NCBI GenBank assembly: GCA_022606135.1
Contig: JABYQN010000011.1
Span: 124,001 to 188,000 of the forward strand
DNA length: 64,000 nt
DNA from: Fomes fomentarius
Taxonomy: Eukaryota; Basidiomycota; Agaricomycetes; Polyporales; Polyporaceae
Direction of reading: 5' to 3'
Shown here: piece by piece, positions 1-11,973 of the stretch
Layout of the letters: each line of letters opens with the position of its first letter
How positions within the stretch are numbered: position 1 is the first letter of the stretch
The notes under the pieces: model-generated
Told to the model about the DNA's origin: nothing
What the model saw: only the letters and a program-made list of their open reading frames with translations
Database searches by the model: none
Made by a program: the position numbers and the translations under genes

Positions 1-54
1 TCCATTTTGGCAAAGTTCGTTGATGAAATTGGTCTTGTTTCTGTTGCATCTTGA
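1..54 (+). pseudogene. 3' end of a copia-type polyprotein (window-edge fragment)
   Basis: The first bases read in one frame as SILAKFVDEIGLVSVAS followed by a stop. This short tail is directly followed by a purine-rich stretch (gtgggagtg) and then by an LTR-like block starting TGTTG, which is the usual order of RNase H end, polypurine tract and 3' LTR in Ty1/copia elements. The assignment rests mainly on that order and on a GLV-type ending seen in many copia polyproteins. The body of the element lies outside the window, so intactness cannot be judged. Confidence 0.4.
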
Positions 55-65
55 ACGAGTGGGAG

Positions 66-619
66 TGTTGAACTTCCGGACTACTGGCTGTGCTCAGACC
101 AGAGTTGTGTACACTTGTTTATGGTCATATGATTAGATAGGCTGTGTTCCTACTTACCATTTATGGTTTTCTTTGTTCTCCTACTGTACTTTCCCATGAC
201 CATATGGTTACTGTGCATTCCTGTGCGTACCAGTGCGTTCTACACTGCACCGGACTCTTCTAGACCTTATGTCTAACTCATGCTATGACTGTATCTGACT
301 CATATGCTGATACGGACTCTGACTGATCGTCTTATGGCTACATGTGACTGCTTCATTCGCTGACTCATGGACTCATCCCTCATGTATAAAAGCAGTCCCT
401 TCTTCGCCTCTGCTCTTCAGTCGTTCGCTCACTGACTGAAGAGTAAGTCTCTTACCTACATATGCTCTACTACTTCTTACTGACTTAGTACTTGTAGTCC
501 CTCTTTGTTGTGACTTACAGGTACTTCACTATGCAATATAGTTGTTCGCTCACTGACTGAAGATCCCTCTTTGTTGTGACTTACAGTCGCTCCTTGCCTT
601 ACAGGTTCAGAGTTCATCA
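66..619 (+). mobile_element. LTR of a copia-like retrotransposon
   Basis: The block begins TGTTGAA and ends TTCATCA, an imperfect terminal inverted repeat with TG...CA ends. It contains a good core promoter (tataaa near 385) about 35 nt before a pyrimidine-rich start region. It also contains a partial internal duplication: ttcgctcactgactgaag occurs near 424 and 544, and tccctctttgttgtgactta near 498 and 565. The purine-rich tract just upstream supports a 3' LTR. No second LTR copy is visible in the window, so the exact ends and target-site duplication are inferred. Confidence 0.5.
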
Positions 620-2558
620 CCAGGTACATTCATTGAGCTGCAGCCATAGCTTTGTGGGCAGTCTTCGCCTCTGCCCATGCTTCCGCCGCATCGTTGTATG
701 CTGCAACAACATCTGCATGTGTATCGTGGTGACTTGACACTGAGCCACTAGACGCTGATTGGCAACATTCTGTAGGGTGAGGCGGCAAAGAGCTGAAAGG
801 CAGAGTGATGGAGGAGAGAGAGAGAGAGATAGAGAGAGAGGAGACAAACTCGATAAGGACAAAGTGACGACCGGCTCCAAGGCACAAGATCGTCGACAGC
901 TAGTCTTCAAGTACAATGCAACATACTAGTCCCAGTGACCAAGATATCTATCAGTATGGAGAATACACATACAGGTGGGGTATTCTACTCACCTAGTCCC
1001 AGTGACCAAGAGGTTGAGATGGGGACTAGGGAGGGCACTAACTGGTCTTATATACTACTGGGGGTCAAACAATGCCAAACAGTGATGGGGAGTGAGTCAT
1101 GGGGAGTCATAAGGGTGTGGTACTGTGTCCGTGACAATGTGCCCTGGCCAAGACATCTTGGGCTGCCCAGGCTGCAAATGACGCTGTGTGGTGACTCACC
1201 ATGAGGGCTCCATGCAGTGAGGCATTCTCTGCTTGGAACCTCTCCAGCTGGATTTGGCTTCTACATGTGCCTTGCTCATATGGAACTGGTCTATGAGTTT
1301 CTCAATCTTGCTCATAGTCACCTCTCCTGGCACCGTTCTGGGCCTCCTTCTCCAGTGTCTCACGCTGCTGACATTCGACCAAAAGCCTCAGCTTGGTGTC
1401 CTTTGAAGCACAAAGGGTGTTTGGGTGCAGGTCAGTATCCAAGGTAGGGATCTGACTCAAACTTGGGAGAGGTGTGCCGGTGAGAGTTGTTAGAGGTGCA
1501 TGGCAGAGAGGGGTAGGAGTTGGAGGTGGACTCTATTCATTCTCCTTGTTTGCTGTTGCACAAGTATGATGCATCTTCTGCTGAACAAACCTGTATTGGG
1601 ATAGTCAAAGCAGTTGTCATTCTGCATACAGCACACTAGCATGTGCACTTATATGACTGATATGTTTGTTCCTCCATATCTTCAGTAATACTACATGCAA
1701 AGACAATCAGTTAAGGAATATTCATCAGGACTTTCCTGATTCTCCTAGGTCTCTTAGGTGCCTAAGAAGTCCTAAGAAGTCCTAAGAACCTAAGCAAATC
1801 CCAGCACTTATGCACAGCCACTGGGCTCCCTAAGCACTCTGCAGACCCCACTTGCACTCGGTCAGTAAGTCTTCGTTTTTCACTCTCAAAATTTGTATGA
1901 TAAATGGAGGAGATGAGCTCAATAGGCGTGCAAATTTTCAGAAGGATCTGAGCTTATGTCACAAGTCACAGTAGATGAATCTTTTTGGCACACTAGTGAA
2001 CTAAGAAGTCCTAAGAAACTCAAAGAATTGGGGATCTCCTGATGTTGTAGAATGTGTCCATCTGTATTGATCCTACTACTTAGAACATGAAATGGTGAGC
2101 AACAGGAGGCGGGATCTGCTGTACAAGCCATGTACCACTACTCCGCCGTAAGCGAGCGGAGTTTTTCCATGCCGACGAGGGGCCGTGTAATCACTTGGGA
2201 GATAAGAGTCCTGACATTTATCTGACCGTTACGCGGCTCCTAGACGCCCGGACACCGGCTAGCTCGCTAAGGCGGGCGCTGCCCATCCCCATGAGCACTG
2301 TGGTTAGTAGATGGCCACCGCGCGCCGACGGGGTGCAACTTGTCACAATTGGAAGTGGCAGAGGTAACTCATGACCATCAACTTGAACTTCTTGTGACCG
2401 AAAGGAAAGCTCTTAGTCGTCCGCGGACTTGTCCGTAGACAACCCCGTCAGTGTTCAGATGTTCTTGTTGGGATGGATCCTAGGGCTTTGTCATGTACAT
2501 ACAACCATAGTGACCACATTCAGATACTACTGTATGTGTTTGGTACTTGGGCCAATTG
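620..2558. other. Repeat-derived or degenerate stretch without an intact gene
   Basis: No frame stays open long enough or shows a recognisable domain. On the minus strand, 1450-630 holds broken stretches rich in Ala, Glu, Lys and Gln that look like decayed coiled-coil coding sequence. An 18-bp direct repeat (ctagtcccagtgaccaag) occurs near 926 and 991. A (gtcctaagaa)n cluster lies at about 1767-1795 and recurs near 2000. A short hairpin sits at 2140-2162. The stretch is best read as retroelement debris between the LTR and the first real gene. Confidence 0.4.
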
Positions 2559-3646
2559 TCAGCCCTCAGACTTTGCAACGGACTTGACCTGTTCAATACG
2601 ACCGTCAAACAGACTCAAGACAGTATCTACACCCTTCAGAACACCCTCATCAGGTCCTATTCCAGGAGCGATCTTCGTGTGCGCAAAATCGATAAGCTTG
2701 ACGGAGTAAGGAGGGCCGACACGCTTCCCTTCATCTTCATCATTCTGCTCCTCTTCCTCCTCATCCTCATCGTCCTCCACGTGTTCTTCCAACCACTTGA
2801 CGCCATCTCGCGCGCGTTGCCATTCGGCTTCGTAGATGATCAAGAGACTACCGCCCACCATGCGCATGTGCATCTGAGCGAGCGCGGCACGTATCTCCGC
2901 GATGTCCTCTCTCAAAGACTGAAGCACAGACAAGAGGAGATCGGCGGGGAGACCAGTACCTTGTGAGGGCGCAAGCTCTTCACCATCCGCAGAAGGAGGT
3001 GCGGGCTCGGGGAGGGTGTCTGGACCGATGGGGAAGAAGCGCGCGATACCGTCCGGAAGATCGGATGGTTTGATTGACTTGCCATACGACTTTGGGGTAT
3101 TGACCGCTTTGCCAGTCACGAGATCGTAGACCTATGGCACGGGTATGTTGGCGGCAGGAAGATGAAGAGGCAAGACGAACGTACCTGGAAGCCGGTCAGG
3201 CGCACGCCTGTCTCGAGGGAGGTAGTCTCGCGCGCCGTCTTTTCCATGCGCGCGCGCTTGTCTGGACTTGCTTCATCGTCATACAGCACTGTTCCCAGTT
3301 TGACGTCGAGAATGTTGGGTTTCGAAAACGAGTGGGAGAGGTTTTCGAGGACTAGGGACTGTGCAGACACCGGAGCTTGGACGAGCCTGATCGGCTCTCC
3401 TTCTGCTTTCGGCTCAGTCTCCTCCACTTTTCCCTCCAGACGGAGGGTGCCGTAGAATCTTGGGACGAAAGGACGCAATGAGGCGAAGTCAGGGTCCGCG
3501 GCGACGGACTGGTAGAAGGCGACCTCTGAGGCAAGCGCGGGCTTTATGAGAAGGGAACCGTCCTCGCTGGCAAGAACTCCAGGATGACCTCCAACTTGAG
3601 ACTCGAGCGGGCGGGTGTGTTTTGCATCATGGTCTGTTGCAGACAT
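2559..3646 (-). CDS. Inositol polyphosphate multikinase (Arg82/IPK2 type)
   Basis: Predicted 344-residue kinase that phosphorylates soluble inositol polyphosphates (IP3 to IP5) using ATP. In yeast the orthologue, Arg82, also supports transcription of arginine and phosphate genes in the nucleus. Two exons, 3646-3185 and 3131-2559, are joined across a 53-nt GT-AG intron in phase 0. The IPK-family signature PxxxDxKxG is seen as PNILDVKLG, followed by LYDDEASPDKRARMEKTARE and TTSLETGVRLTGFQV. The second exon carries the later motifs GGSLLIIYE and KLIDFAHT (the metal-binding Ile-Asp-Phe site). A Glu/Asp-rich insert (about residues 280-300) separates them, as in many fungal members. The length matches yeast Arg82 (355 aa). 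The start is the only ATG ahead of the conserved N-terminal HPGVL segment. The family is certain from the motifs; multikinase rather than IP6 kinase is inferred from size and motif spelling. Confidence 0.9.
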
Positions 3647-3951
3647 CGTAGTCGTCCGAGGTCAACAGCGTCCAGCGTCCGGATAGCGATCGCCAAGCCA
3701 AGCCCGTATACACTGCACGTGCGTACATAGGATGACGCGATCACGTGGTCTGTGTCCCCACGGTTGGACTGACGCGGGTGGGCGTCTGCGGACTTGTACT
3801 GGAAGTTGCAACTCGAAGTTGTGATAGTGCTCGTCGTCTTCTCTTCCTCCCACTTTCCTCTCCTCGCGCTCACCCCGAACCCTCTCGTCTGGCCGTCACT
3901 CGTTTGTCTGCGCTCGTTTCAGCCGCTCTCTGCTCCGCCTGGTAACCGACC

Positions 3952-6746
3952 ATGTCCTACTCCAGGGTCAAGATCGCTGCCCGCCTCCGCCCGCCTATTC
4001 CCGGAGAACTGCACGACAAGGCTATAAGAGTTATCTCTACCGAGTCAGGCGCTGCTATATGTGTTGACAACCCACGCGATCCCTCACAAACCTTCAAGTA
4101 TCCGTCAGTATCCCGCCTTCATCCCCATCACGGTCCCTTCTGACTCACACATAGCTTTACATCCTGCTACGGAGAATATTCAACTCAGGACGAGATCTTT
4201 ACTCGTGATGTTCAACCGTTACTCGAGCTTGCCTTCTCCGGACTCGTGCGTTCATCCCCTCTTCTCTGTATACTATACCAATCATTCCCCAGACCGTCAC
4301 CGTCTTTGCATATGGCGTCACTTCCTCGGGCAAGACTCACACAATGCAGGGAAGCAAGGACCAGCCAGGAATCATTCCTCGAGCAGTTGAGGTGAGCGTA
4401 CAGCCAAAGTGCTCCGAACTCCATTATCCACAATATTATCTCAGGACATCTTTGCACGCGCCGCGGCTTTGGACTGTCATGCCTCCCTCGCCCTTTCGTA
4501 CATGGAGATATACAAGGATGAAGTGTATGATCTACTTGTTGACAGGGACACAGTGAGTCTTCCATTTCTCTCTTCAACAATGACTGTTCAACCCCCAATT
4601 CAGGCTGTCAAACTGCCTGTTCGAGAAAACGAAGCTGGTCAAGTCTTCGTCGCCAATTTATCTGTTATAGCCATTGAGGACATGCCAGACTTTGACCGAA
4701 TCTTCACGTGAGTGTCCGTCGTTATACTCACATATTCACATCCAACCACGTCTCTCTACAGACGCGCCAATAAGCAACGCTCCGTCAGCTCTACCAATCT
4801 CAACGCTGTCTCATCTCGTTCCCATGCTATCCTCACCATTCATGTTAGGGTGACGGATCGCGCACAGAATATCAGTGAGTTCCTCATAGTCGTTGACGCG
4901 GAGTTGAATCTCATTCCTTATAGCTTTGTCTGGCAAACTCAACTTGGTTGACCTTGCTGGTTCCGAGAATAACAAGGTCTGCACAGCTCTCCTGATTGAA
5001 GCAGCAACCTAGCAGCACTTACGCCAAACTAGCTCACAGGGAACGATGCATCACGGATGGCCGAATCCGCCGCGATTAATAAGTCCCTCAGCGTCCTCGG
5101 TCAGGTCGTGCATGCGCTTAACCAAGGCGCAGTATGTGAACTTGTACATGAACCCACTTCCTTCACTGATTGTTACTTCTCCACTTAGAGTCGAATTCCA
5201 TATCGAAATTCCAAGCTCACTCGCATACTTCAAGATGCTCTAGGTGGCAGTTCTGTTGGGCTATTAATCTGTAACTTGGCTCCTGGCACGAAATTTCGCC
5301 AAGATACCCTCAATACGCTGAAGTACGTGCTCCTGAAACTCGACAAGACCTTTCCACCCTCCTTTCTTTTAACTGTATCACGCGCAGCTTTGCAGTCCGC
5401 ACGAAGAACATCCAGAACAAACCCGTGGTGAACCAGGTCAACACCGTCGCAGGACCCTCGACCGTATCACCAACGATCCCTTCTAGATCTTCTGCAAGAC
5501 CTTCTTTGGCACCGACCACCTCTATTTCCGGTGCATCTCGCCTACCGGCTCCTCGCCCGTCTCGTGTGCCTAGACCTTCCGGTATTGAGCCCCTCGGACC
5601 GCGGAGCTCGTTGCCCCTTACGACTATGCCTGAGATCATCAAGGCCGAGCCCAATACCTCAGCCGTCCCACTACATCTCACAGAAGAGGAAATCAATGCT
5701 CGTGTACGATCCATCTTATCACTCATGTACTCGAGTAACTGAGATGTTCACGTCGACCCAGATCGCGAAGGCTGTTGAACTCGAAGTCGCGCGTCGTTTG
5801 GAGGAAGAGCGCGAGCGTGAAAGACAACGACGTGAAGAGGAAGCCGCTGCCGCCGCCGCCTGCCGCAGCAACAACACCAGTAGCAGCAGTGGCACCCACG
5901 ACGACCGTGACGAATCATCGTCATCAAGCCTGCAGTCCCTACCCTCCGGCCTACTCACGCCTCTCCTCAAGTCCTCGCGCAACAGCCATGAAGATGAACT
6001 CCAGCGCCGGCTGGACGAGCTCGAGGCCAGATTGTGCGATCTCTATATCGATATAGCAAGTCGCAACACCGACTAACTCCTGCGGAACCTGTCACTGTAG
6101 CGAACGCGCGAACAGGGCGGCGACGGGCCACCTCGCTGACGTTCTCTCGCCGATCTCCAGGAAGAAGACCGGGCGTGCTTACGTTGCCCTAGCTCGGTCC
6201 CAGTCCCAGAGGTGCACCCTATGCTCGCCTTTGTTTGCATACGCTGACCGTTATACATACTTGTTGCAACTGCAACAGGAACAACTTCCAAGTTGCACTC
6301 GATCTATATCGCAAAGCCGAGACGTACGTTCCTGACAACGTCAAGCTCAAAGAGAGGTAGGAAACCTAAGACCCTCTTGTCGGTACTCCATCTCACCTAC
6401 GCTACCTCCTGCCACGTCTGTGTACATCGTCGTATGAACACATCTGTGGGTATCCTAAATTAGGATCATCGAGATTGAATGGGCCGTCAAGAACAACCAG
6501 CCCTTCGATCCCTCTCCGAAGAAGCACCGCCGTTCGCATTCTAGGAACGAGCGCAGTAAGGGTGTTAGGCGCAAGCACAGGCCTGACCCGGATTGCCAAG
6601 ATGTGCCGGAGGAGGCGGAGGATGACGTCTCTAGTAAGGAGAACGTGGCCGTAAACCCGAGCCCGGGGAAGCGGAGAATAAAGATGGACGAGACTGCACT
6701 GGGCACGCCGCCGAAGAAGCGGCGGATCCTCCGATTCGAGGAGTAG
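3952..6746 (+). CDS. Kinesin motor protein, kinesin-10 (KIF22/Kid)-like
   Basis: Predicted 676-residue N-terminal motor kinesin, a microtubule ATPase; kinesin-10 members act on chromosome arms in mitosis. Fourteen exons: 3952-4103, 4155-4245, 4293-4391, 4445-4552, 4604-4707, 4762-4874, 4924-4976, 5033-5131, 5189-5322, 5388-5703, 5744-6033, 6101-6211, 6279-6356, 6464-6746, all closing in phase. Motor motifs occur in order: P-loop [10 protein letters not shown], switch I NAVSSRSH, switch II VDLAGSE, then [19 protein letters not shown] and the neck NFAVRTK. A basic-acidic helix follows ([19 protein letters not shown]), then a conserved tail ([26 protein letters not shown]) and basic [14 protein letters not shown] patches that could be a nuclear signal. 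Intron 10 is only 40 nt. Assignment to kinesin-10 rests on the neck and tail resemblance; the motor itself is unambiguous. Confidence 0.9.
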
Positions 6747-7263
6747 CCAGCCACACGCCTGTGTATCGGCGAGACTCGTCGTCATGCGAGTGCCTATGAC
6801 GCTGATCCTATGTTTTCAGTCTATCTTTCTATACTTGTGCATGTACGTTCGTTTGCATTGATCTGATCTGTGATAAACATGGCTCTGGTATTCAGCAACA
6901 GTGTTCAGATAAGCAGTACGACGGAGAGGTCAAGTAGGTGAAGAGGGCTAAGGCTAACGATACAAGATGATGAAAAAGTAGAGATGGTAAAGTGAGTCCA
7001 GGAGGAATAAAGTTCGAGGCTAGTAAAGGGCATATTGCTACAACGTAGACGAAGAAGAGGGTAGACAAGAGCAAGCACAGGTCGCCGCGGCGGGAAGCTG
7101 GATTGATCCGAGTCCATAATCTATGTGGATCTGGGAAAGTAGGAATAAGAGGAATTTCAAGCCAAGGAAGGAATAAGAAGAATCAGTAGGCGGCCTTAAT
7201 GAGAGGCTAGTGAAGGTTCTTGGTGCGGTAGAGTAACGTGTCCGAGCAAGGCTTCTACGGAGA
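6747..7263. other. Convergent intergenic stretch
   Basis: This lies between the stop of the kinesin gene and the stop of the minus-strand gene that follows. It holds only short unsupported frames. It presumably contains the two 3' untranslated regions and poly(A) signals. No repeat or RNA gene is apparent. Confidence 0.5.
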
Positions 7264-8535
7264 TTAACCGCTGCTTCTCCCAGACCTGGTCCTGGATGGG
7301 TCCGAATATCCGGCGGTCGGATAGCCTCGCGAGGATGACGAAATGTTCGGAGGTGGTGGGTCGAACAATGACGGTTGGAAGCCCTGTGAGTTGTTGCGGG
7401 GGAAGAGGTTGATATTCTGCTGCCCACGAGACGGACCCGCGATGGGACTGTGCGAAGTCGAACCTTGAATGAACTCTGGGAAGCCGCTGCCTAAGAAGAC
7501 GACTCCAACGAGAAGCGCGCGAGTTGTGGTTGTGGGATAAAGCAGGATTCCTCCAGACGAAGTGGGATCAGTGACGCTCCAAGGAGCAATCGCGACCTAT
7601 AGATGCAATAGTCAAGCCTATGAGTTAAAGTATCTCTACTCCCCATTCAGAGTCTGTTCACACTGACCATCCCTTCTTCCAATAGTTGATGTGCAAAAGA
7701 CTCGAAGATCGCATGATTTTCGCGAGATGCGGCTCGCTCCTGGAGCCTGTCGGGCATGAGCATGCAACGCGCCAGATGGCCGCCTAGCTGGACCTGAGCG
7801 AGCCACGCCTGAACTTCGCGTAGGATGCCTCTTTGCCTAATGATCTGTATCTGGAAGTGCCTCGGCCATGTTTCTTGCTGGCTACTTGTGCGCAACAGGC
7901 AAATCGAGTTCCAAGTCAGCGCACCACTTTCAGGACTATCATAGATCCGAGGTAGAACCTACTTATCGTTCTCTATTTCTGCGGCGGTCACCGCGATTTC
8001 ACGTGGTCGTGCAGCAGGATGAGGGGATGACGCCGGGAGCAAGATTGCGCCTCTCCATGGCTGCGACTGTGGGACCTGGTCCCTCGGCGGCGGAACCAAG
8101 GATTCGAGGTGTGTAGGCAAACGGAACATCGCTGCTGAGAGCTCTGATTGTGCGGAAGAACTTCCCCACTTTTATGAGGCTTCTTAAATGGCCGGCCAGC
8201 ATTCCGCAACAACTGAGCCCGTCGCGCGGAAACTGGACTTGGGAAGAAATCGGCTTGCGTGCGCCTCGCAGGCCTCTGTGAACGCCCCAGTTCAGCGCGT
8301 TGTCACAAAGAAATAAAGGGCAATCCCAAAATCGCCGAAGTATGCTACTAGATACACACCTCAATTGTCATGGCGAGCTCCTGGCATGTCTCCGAAGCCC
8401 CAAGAGAAAACTTCGCGACCAAGCCACCCATCCGCAAAGAGGACCTATGTCATACCGTTATCGCCGGTCAGGAACATACTATAGCGCAAGCGGGTGGGCA
8501 TGTCGGGGATCGTCGCAATTGCGGAGAAAGGACAT
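7264..8535 (-). CDS. Uncharacterised protein with a possible membrane segment
   Basis: I do not recognise this protein. The 3' part is well supported: an exon at 7596-7264 ends in a clean stop and joins across a 71-nt GT-AG intron (7597-7667) to an upstream frame containing LQERAASRENHAIFESFAHQ. The last exon contains a hydrophobic stretch (ALLVGVVFLGSGF, a possible single membrane span) followed by a polar Pro/Ser/Asn-rich tail. Upstream boundaries are uncertain. A plausible start is the ATG at 8535 (MSFLRNCDD...), with candidate introns near 8450 (35 nt) and 8270-8350. The middle frame RPARRTQADFFPSPVSARRA looks coding. Read the 5' half as approximate. Confidence 0.4.
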
Positions 8536-8760
8536 GACCGCAAAGACGAATTGTCAAGGCGACATACCCTGTCTGCTATTCCAACTGGTCAAGCTGGGGC
8601 CTGGTAGCGCTTGTCGTTTATCACACCGCTCGTGCTGATTGTACTAGGATTCAATAGCCCAGAACGTAAGGGATGCATAGATTGTACAATAAATCAAGCA
8701 TCGTGTCCATCCGTGAATCATCGAGATCTCAAAAGATCCTGATACATTAGATCCAACGTA

Positions 8761-11700
8761 TCAAGAACATCGTTGGTCTTTCCCAGACATATCAACGGGA
8801 TTAAGCGAGTCTGCCCACGCCTGAACGGAAGGCAACACTGCTCCTTCGACGATGTCCGGGGGTGGGAGCTGTCTGTGCCGAAGCGGCCTGAAATGAGATG
8901 AGCCTTTATCCGGGTCAGCGGACAAGTAGTCCCTCTCACGCACCTTGTTCACCTCCTCTAAAGCGTTGATTTGTACCTGCCGCAAACGCTCCAATGCCTC
9001 CTTGAGCGTCGTGATACTCCCCTCGTCCGTCATCTTGGCTTGCCTGAGCTCTTGGATCTCATCTTCAGCATCACGAACGTCATCCAACGCAACCGAAAGT
9101 TCTTCCTCGAGTTTGGAAGTCCGAGCCGTCTCGTTCTTCAAACTCAGCGAGAGTTGGTCCCGCTCGGCAACGACTCCCTGCAGTTCGGCATTCAAAGCAG
9201 AGACATCGGACCGGGTTGCATCGAGGTGAGACTTCAATGCTGCAACCTCGGCTCGCGCAGTCTCCAAGTTACTCTCTATCGCCGACCTCTCCGTGACATG
9301 AACAGCAACGTCCTTCTCCCACTGGGACTCGAGATCCAGGATCGCACGACGTGCATCCTCTTCAGCTTGTCGCACTTGTTTCAGCTCTTCCGTGATCTTC
9401 CCTACATGCGCGGTCTTGTCGGCAATGTCGGCCAGTAGAGACTTACACTCCTCCTTGGTCGCCACGAGCTCGCACTCCGCACGTCTACGGGAAGCCTGCT
9501 CCGTCTCCAGCTGTGCGCGCACCTCCGCAGCTCCGGCCGCCGTGTCTCTGAGCTGGGAACGAAGCATGTCGAGGGACGATTGCAGCTCTAAGACGGTGAT
9601 ATGCAAAGCAGCCGCTTGCCGTGCGGACGAAGACCCGTCGGACAGAGCCTGCGCATGGGACCGACGGAGGTCGACGACGAGGTCCTGCGACTTCTGCAGT
9701 GCGGCCTCTACCGCACTAGCCTGCTCCTTGGCATGAGAGACATCTCCATTGAGCTCTTCGACGTAGTCCTTCAGATGCGTGACTGTCTGCGTAAGGTTCT
9801 CGTTTGAAGCGACGAGAACCAAATTCCGATCTTGATCGTCCTTCAGTTGGCGCTCCAACGTGGTGGTCTGCTTGGACAGAGATAAGTTCGTGGCCTTCTC
9901 TACCTCGATCGCCTGCGCAGCGACAGCTAGTTCTGCTTGAAGGTTCTCACGGTCGAGCTTCAGCTGCGCGATCTCGACCTTGTGACTCGCCTCAGCCTTC
10001 TGCAAAGCGTCTCCGACAACGAGAAGCTTCTCCTTGACATTGTCGAGTTCGGACGTCGCCTGTTCGCGGTGCGATTCACTCTCTTGGTGAGCAGACTGCC
10101 ACTCAGAGACCTGCCGCTGGGCATCCCGAAGATCGGACTCCAACGACGTGGAATGGAGACTCAGCTGTCGGACTTTGCCCTGAAGGCTCTCAACCATGTC
10201 TCGCAGGTTGGCATGCTTCTCTTGCAAAGATAACTGCAACCTCTTCTCTGCGTCGAGGGCCTGGAACGATGCTTGTAATTTCGCTTCGACATCCTGCAAT
10301 CGGCCTTTATCCGCACAAAGCTCAATGCCTAGCTCCGCCTTGCGTAGCTCACTCGCCGACAAGGCATCCGTTCGGGCCCGAAGGTCGGCCTCAAGAGCCT
10401 GAAGCCGGGAATCTCGGGCGGTGACTATGCCGCGAAGCTCGTCGCGCTGCACCAATAGGAGACGATGTGCGTCCCGCAGTTCGTCGAGCTCAGACACACG
10501 TGCCTGAAGCGCGACCTTGAGAGAGGTGATCTAGTCAAGGGTCAGCGGACTTCACTCGGGAAAGATACAGCAAGCATACCTCCGAGCGATCGTCGTTTCC
10601 AGAATCAGGTTCCGCACCGAGGTCTGCTTGATCAGCCAGCATCGGGGATGATTGTGGTGTTCCAAGTCCGTGATCAGGCAAAGACTCGAAGAGCGTGTCA
10701 TCATCAATGTCTTCTCGATAGGCACGAGCCGGTGAGACATCATGGTTGAAGATCATATCCTCGATCTCAGCGACGTGGGAGCCAGAGTCGCTCGGCTCAG
10801 GGGTGGGTCGTCTGGTCAGGTTAGAGATGAGAGAACCAGATAAGGTACGAGTCATGCCATGGGCAGAAGTGCGTGGACGAAGGTTTGTTGCTCTAGCGGT
10901 CTTCGAAGAAGAGGGAGTACACGGTACCGATGGGTTGGTTCTGTGCAGGGTTGAGTCAGATGAGCCACGAAGCAGTCAATTACTGTTACGCACGGCGGGG
11001 GTGTAAGCAACCGAGTCGCTCCGATGGTAACACGTTCAGTGGAGCGGCTGCCTTTGAGCCGAGCGACCTCATCTCGTAATTCTTCAACCTCATGTTCCCG
11101 ACCCTTGAGTTCGTCTCGCAGTGCCTCTATCTCTTCCTCATCTGCAGCCTGAGGCTCTTCAGCTTCTTGAAGCCGCCTGAGGGCGATGCGGAGTTCCGTC
11201 TCGAGCTGGTGGAGCGTCAGTCAACTATTGACCTGAACATGGAGATGGCACTGCGTACTTCAGCCTTAGTCAACCTGGAGAAGGACTGGCGTGCCTGTCT
11301 CTTACTGGGCCTGCCCTCATCTTCGGCAAGACCAATGGCAGAGGACCTCCTCCTTGAACGCTTCACTCCTACAGTCGAAAATCTCTTTTGCATATCCTTC
11401 CAGATCTTGTTCTCCAGATTGGTTTGAGGAACAACGCCTGGACCAAGTGTTTCGCGACGGACAGAAGTGATCCTGAAACCTCGTGAGTACACTGTGACGA
11501 CCAAGAATGGTTCGCACGAACGTTTTCTTCGCGTCAGGAGTGAAAGTCACGTTGCCATGAGGGTCAGAATTGTCAAGGATACCATCGTCGGCCTTTACTA
11601 AGTTAGTAGCAACCCATACCATGAGCTTGCCCACACGCACCAATCTCTCAACTGTCCGAGATACCCACTGTGACCACTGAGGACCCATCTTATCTTTGCG

Positions 11701-11973
11701 CGCATCAGCAGTCTTACGGACTGTGCAACACAATGGTTAGCGGCCAAACCACGAGAAGACCGGCATCGCTCGGACGTACCGTGGGCCCTGAGGGTAGCCA
11801 TATGTACGGCATGCTTGCGATGTTCCTTCTGAAGTTCGGAGAGAGCACCGAGAACACCTATAACGTCGATGTACGGGAACTTGGGTGAGTCAGGGGCGAA
11901 GTTGGAAACGCGGGGGTGACTGACGCTCGGTGTATGTGAACTTAGCTTTCTTCTTGGAATATCGTGGCGCCAT
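8761..11973 (-). CDS. Large coiled-coil protein with a short N-terminal globular domain
   Basis: Predicted protein of about 960 residues with no family I can name. The N-terminal part (residues ~15-150) has a helical pattern around IDVIGVLGALSELQKEH, GPQWSQWVSRTVERL and DPHGNVTFTPDAKKTFV that looks like a winged-helix-type fold. It is followed by a basic segment (KRSRRRSSA), a helix LETELRIALRRLQEAE, an acidic linker, and about 550 residues of heptad-rich coiled coil running to the stop. Exons with secure phases: 11720-11502, 11479-11259, 11205-10994, 10940-10580, 10530-8761. The 5' end and the junction at 11480-11501 close in frame only with 22-nt introns, or if the sequence carries single-base errors. 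It shares a divergent intergenic region with the OYE gene. A structural or nuclear scaffold role is a guess from architecture only. Confidence 0.65.

Noticed and set aside
5775..6056. Alternative frame in the kinesin tail (Pro/Ala/Thr-rich)
   Set aside because: The other frame carries the heptad-rich helix and conserved [11 protein letters not shown] segment and matches splice phases on both sides.
11598..11619. Third 22-nt GT...AG segment with a ctaac branch-like motif in the coiled-coil gene
   Set aside because: Removing it creates an immediate TAA; reading through keeps the frame open, so it is treated as exon.
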